In this document: positions 61,320-64,000 of the stretch, in pieces
Numbering within the stretch: the first letter of the stretch is position 1
How the letters are laid out: each line of letters begins with the position of its first letter
NCBI GenBank assembly: GCA_002105175.1
Contig: MCGE01000042.1
Span: forward strand, 186,001-250,000
Source: Absidia repens
Taxonomy: Eukaryota > Mucoromycota > Mucoromycetes > Mucorales > Cunninghamellaceae
Length of the DNA: 64,000 bases
Direction of reading: 5' to 3'
The notes under the pieces: model-generated
Seen by the model: only the letters and a program-made list of their open reading frames with translations
The model's database searches: none
Told to the model about the DNA's origin: nothing
Made by a program: the position numbers and the translations under genes

Positions 61320-61569
61320 ATCAGAATACCTTTTTTTTTTTCTTAATGATGAAAAAAATACATGCCCTTTTTTTTGTGCATTCGAATAAACAATATTCAC
61401 AATATAACGACATCATATCCCTATCTCTATCTACAAATTCGAAAACAAAAGAGTCAATGTAAAATAAAAGTATTTCCTTTTATTGATATCATAAAAAAAG
61501 AACTAATATGAGAGAATGAGAATACTCTAGCTCTAAATAAATAATAATAATCTAAATATAAATCTAAAT

Positions 61570-62312
61570 CTAATTTTCCGGTAGGACCTTTCCTGGGTTC
61601 ATAATTCCTTTTGGATCCAAAGCATATTTAACTGTCGCCATCAAGTCAACCGTAGCATCGCCCAATTCAGCACGAAGATAACCTTTTTTTCCAATACCAA
61701 CACCATGTTCACCAGTCACCGAGCCTATATCGGGAAAAATAAGATCACGTCAATTCCCATTATTCATCCCTAGACATTTTGATACCACTATTGCTTTTTA
61801 TTTGAAACTTATCTTACCTTCCATCTGAATGGCCCTTGTCAATAGCTTCTTATTGAGTCTTTTCGCTTCTTCAAATTCTTCAGGTTTTGATTGATCAAAC
61901 AGTAAAAATACATGGAAATTGCCTATATACATAAAAAAAAAACAAGAAAAAGGGTCAGAATACAGGACGACACTATATCAACCATTTCTAACAAGACTTA
62001 CCATCACCCACATGACCCACAATAGACCCTTCAATAGTAGAGTTTCTCAAATCATTTTTGGTTTCATCAATAATGACGGGAAGTTGAGAGACAGGTACAA
62101 CTACATCCGTCGTCCAAACCGATGCATTTTCCTTGAGCAGCGTAGAACTCCAAAGACAAATCTTGCGAGCTTCCCATAAATCTTTTTGTTCCCTTTCATC
62201 CTTGGCATATTTGAAGGATCCACCTTGATGGTGTTTTGCAATGTCCGAGACCACTAAATTTGCCAATAGAAATAAAAAAATGACAGTGAGAAGGTGGAAT
62301 GGGAGCATTCGG

Positions 62313-62356
<44 letters not shown>

Positions 62357-63836
62357 GAGAGGAGGAAGAATAGATTGATATACCTTTAATTTCATGATCG
62401 ATTTGTGCTTGACTTCCAGCAAATTTGAAAAAGAGGGTGGGTTTGACAGCATGACCTAGTTGAGGACTTGATAAATGGATCGCACGCATCATTTCATCAT
62501 CCAATAATTCAACCGCATTGATCTGCACACCAGCACGGATTAATTCAGGTACCACCGCAGCGGCATCACGGATCGTTGGGAAATCACAGACAGCAACTAC
62601 GTATATATATATAAAAGCATTCATAATGAATTGATGGAATAGAAAGCCTTTTTTCGTTTATTATCAAATTTACCGGCTTCTTTTTCTGGACGCACTGCTA
62701 GTTTCAATGTTGCTTCAGTCACAATGCCAAGTGTGCCTTCTGAACCAATAAACAGTCGTGTCAAGTCATACCCAGCCGAGGATTTTCTAATAACAAGTGA
62801 GTTAATGGATAAGATCTACCGATGACTATTTTTCTTTTTCATTTTATTTACCTGGGTCGTTGCCGTGTTTTCACTACCTTTCCATCTGCAGTTACTACAG
62901 TCAAGTTGATCACCCATTCTTTCATTGTGCCATATCTAACGGCATTGGTGCCACTGCATGACGTGCCTACCATCCCCCCAATGCACGCACCTGCAAAGAG
63001 GAAGAAGAAGAAGGAATGAAGTTAACTACTTTCCCCCTGATTTCAAAGTTCCTTTTATGAAAATTACCTGGACCAGGATCAAGTGGGAAAAATAACCCGT
63101 GATCTTTCAGTTTCAAGTTCAAATCTTCCCACTCAATGCCAGGGCCTACCACGACATCCAAATCTTCTGGGTGAAAGGCAATGATTTGATTCATATGTTC
63201 CGTAAACGAGAGACAAATCCCACCTTGAGGAGCAGAAAAATGACCTTCCAAACTTGTACCACCGGAAAATGGGATCACTGCAATACTATAAGGTTTTTGT
63301 GTGAGAATATGTATACATATATATATATATATCCCGCTTCCCGCCCAGTATCATTATTACCCGAGTTCATTGGCGATCTTGACCACTTGCACCACTTCTT
63401 CTGTGTTTCTTGGAAAAACCACAATGTTGGGTGCACCTTCGTTATGATAACTGTTGCTTGAGTAGCCATGGTTTTCTAATATATCTTCATCCACAGTGAC
63501 ATGTTCAGGCGGCAGGACTTGTTGTAAACGATGAAATGCTTTTTGCAACATGGCTTGACTAGGCCTGGTGAGAGGGGGAGGGCGGTGAGGACCCGTCGTC
63601 TCTGTTTCAGTCGTAGCATGAGTCGTTGACTGTTTTTGTTGTTGCTGTCGTAAACTATAGTCGAGTCCCACGCCCGCCAAAAAAGCTAGAGCCACCATGG
63701 GTGCCTTGGACGATGATGGCGTTGTCGTGGTTTGAGTATTGGTGCTCGCGTAGTGTCGAAGAGACGATGGTGTCAATAATAAGCGTCGGTATCCATGTTT
63801 CAAATATGATGTACGCCGTAATAATGGAAAGAGCAT
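61570..63836 (-). CDS. DLD1: D-lactate dehydrogenase (cytochrome), FAD-dependent, mitochondrial
   Basis: Eight exons: complement(join(61570..61724, 61818..61922, 62002..62253, 62384..62596, 62674..62786, 62852..62990, 63068..63285, 63361..63836)), 556 residues in frame. It oxidises D-lactate to pyruvate and passes electrons to cytochrome c. The FAD-binding PCMH region shows [68 protein letters not shown] and [16 protein letters not shown]. The C-terminal FAD-oxidase domain has [29 protein letters not shown] and ending [13 protein letters not shown]. The N-terminus is Arg/Leu-rich ([20 protein letters not shown]) and is followed by a hydrophobic stretch, as in intermembrane-space proteins. D-2-hydroxyglutarate dehydrogenase is related but less likely given the leader and GEHGVG context. 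One intron contains 40 T (plus strand). Confidence 0.95.
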
Positions 63837-64000
63837 GATGAGGTTAAAAAAAAAAAAAAAAGGAAGACGGAAAGAAGAAGAAAAAAATATATTCAGAAAA
63901 ATAAACTTCTTAAAACCACCAAAAAAGGGTGCATATGTCGTTTGAAATCCCGCCTTATCGCGCGTGTGTGCGCAAAAACTATCTTCCTGCGATTCATTTA
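63837..64000. promoter_or_regulatory. Upstream region of D-lactate dehydrogenase
   Basis: Contains an A run just upstream of the ATG (about 63847-63861) and the element TTTGAAATCCCGCC at 63941-63954. That element matches the head of the dispersed repeat without CACGTG; what lies beyond the window is unknown. Confidence 0.4.

Overview
This 64 kb window is nuclear chromosomal DNA from a filamentous fungus, most likely an early-diverging zygomycete (Mucoromycota, probably Mucorales). The evidence is eukaryotic: genes are cut by many short introns (about 43-130 bp, almost all GT-AG), messages end near AATAAA, and the products include CCT, importin, PARN, RanBP3/Yrb2, Zn2Cys6 and FAR1-type proteins. 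A rhizopuspepsin-like aspartic protease and a FAR1-type DNA-binding protein point to Mucoromycota, but I could not run a phylogeny. Intergenic DNA is AT-rich and full of long A/T homopolymers.

Layout. A leucine-rich-repeat gene runs off the left edge (1-1613, minus). The 3.6-13.4 kb block holds a RanBP3/Yrb2-type Ran-binding protein (minus) divergent from CCT7 (plus), followed by an importin-7/8-type karyopherin (plus). A DUF3020 putative regulator (15.3-16.9 kb, minus) is divergent from PARN (18.1-20.6 kb, plus). A FAR1-type regulator lies at 23-25.1 kb (minus). Next, all on minus, come coproporphyrinogen III oxidase (29.7-31.2 kb), a 2H-phosphoesterase-like protein (32.2-33.0 kb), DAHP synthase (34.7-36.3 kb) and an MFS sugar-type transporter (37.8-39.6 kb). 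A Zn2Cys6 factor (43.3-45.8 kb, plus) is followed by about 7 kb with no intact gene. The right end carries the aspartic protease (52.9-54.5 kb), a double-BTB plus CAP-Gly protein (57.1-60.2 kb), a small secreted protein (60.6-61.3 kb) and a mitochondrial D-lactate dehydrogenase (61.6-63.8 kb, minus).

The genes are ordinary housekeeping and regulatory genes and do not form one pathway cluster. The nearest thing to a functional theme is nucleocytoplasmic transport (RanBP3 and importin-7 flanking CCT7). Spliced models keep frame in every complete gene except two (RanBP3 and importin-7). Each of those needs exactly one extra base in a short homopolymer, which suggests either assembly indels or real lesions.

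The most unusual feature is non-coding: a dispersed repeat family of about 0.4-1.1 kb. Nine recognisable copies lie in intergenic DNA in both orientations, with at least two decayed ones. Each begins with a head close to CAAATCCCGCCCACGTGAA, then a pyrimidine-rich stretch, then a highly conserved core around GGGATTACAAGATGCATGG, then a modular tail with repeated AATAAA-containing units. I see no coding capacity in it. Other oddities are a 26-28 bp minisatellite, a 73 bp tandem repeat, and three stretches that look like decayed or unrecognised genes (26.7-27.1, 31.4-31.9 and 48.3-49.1 kb).
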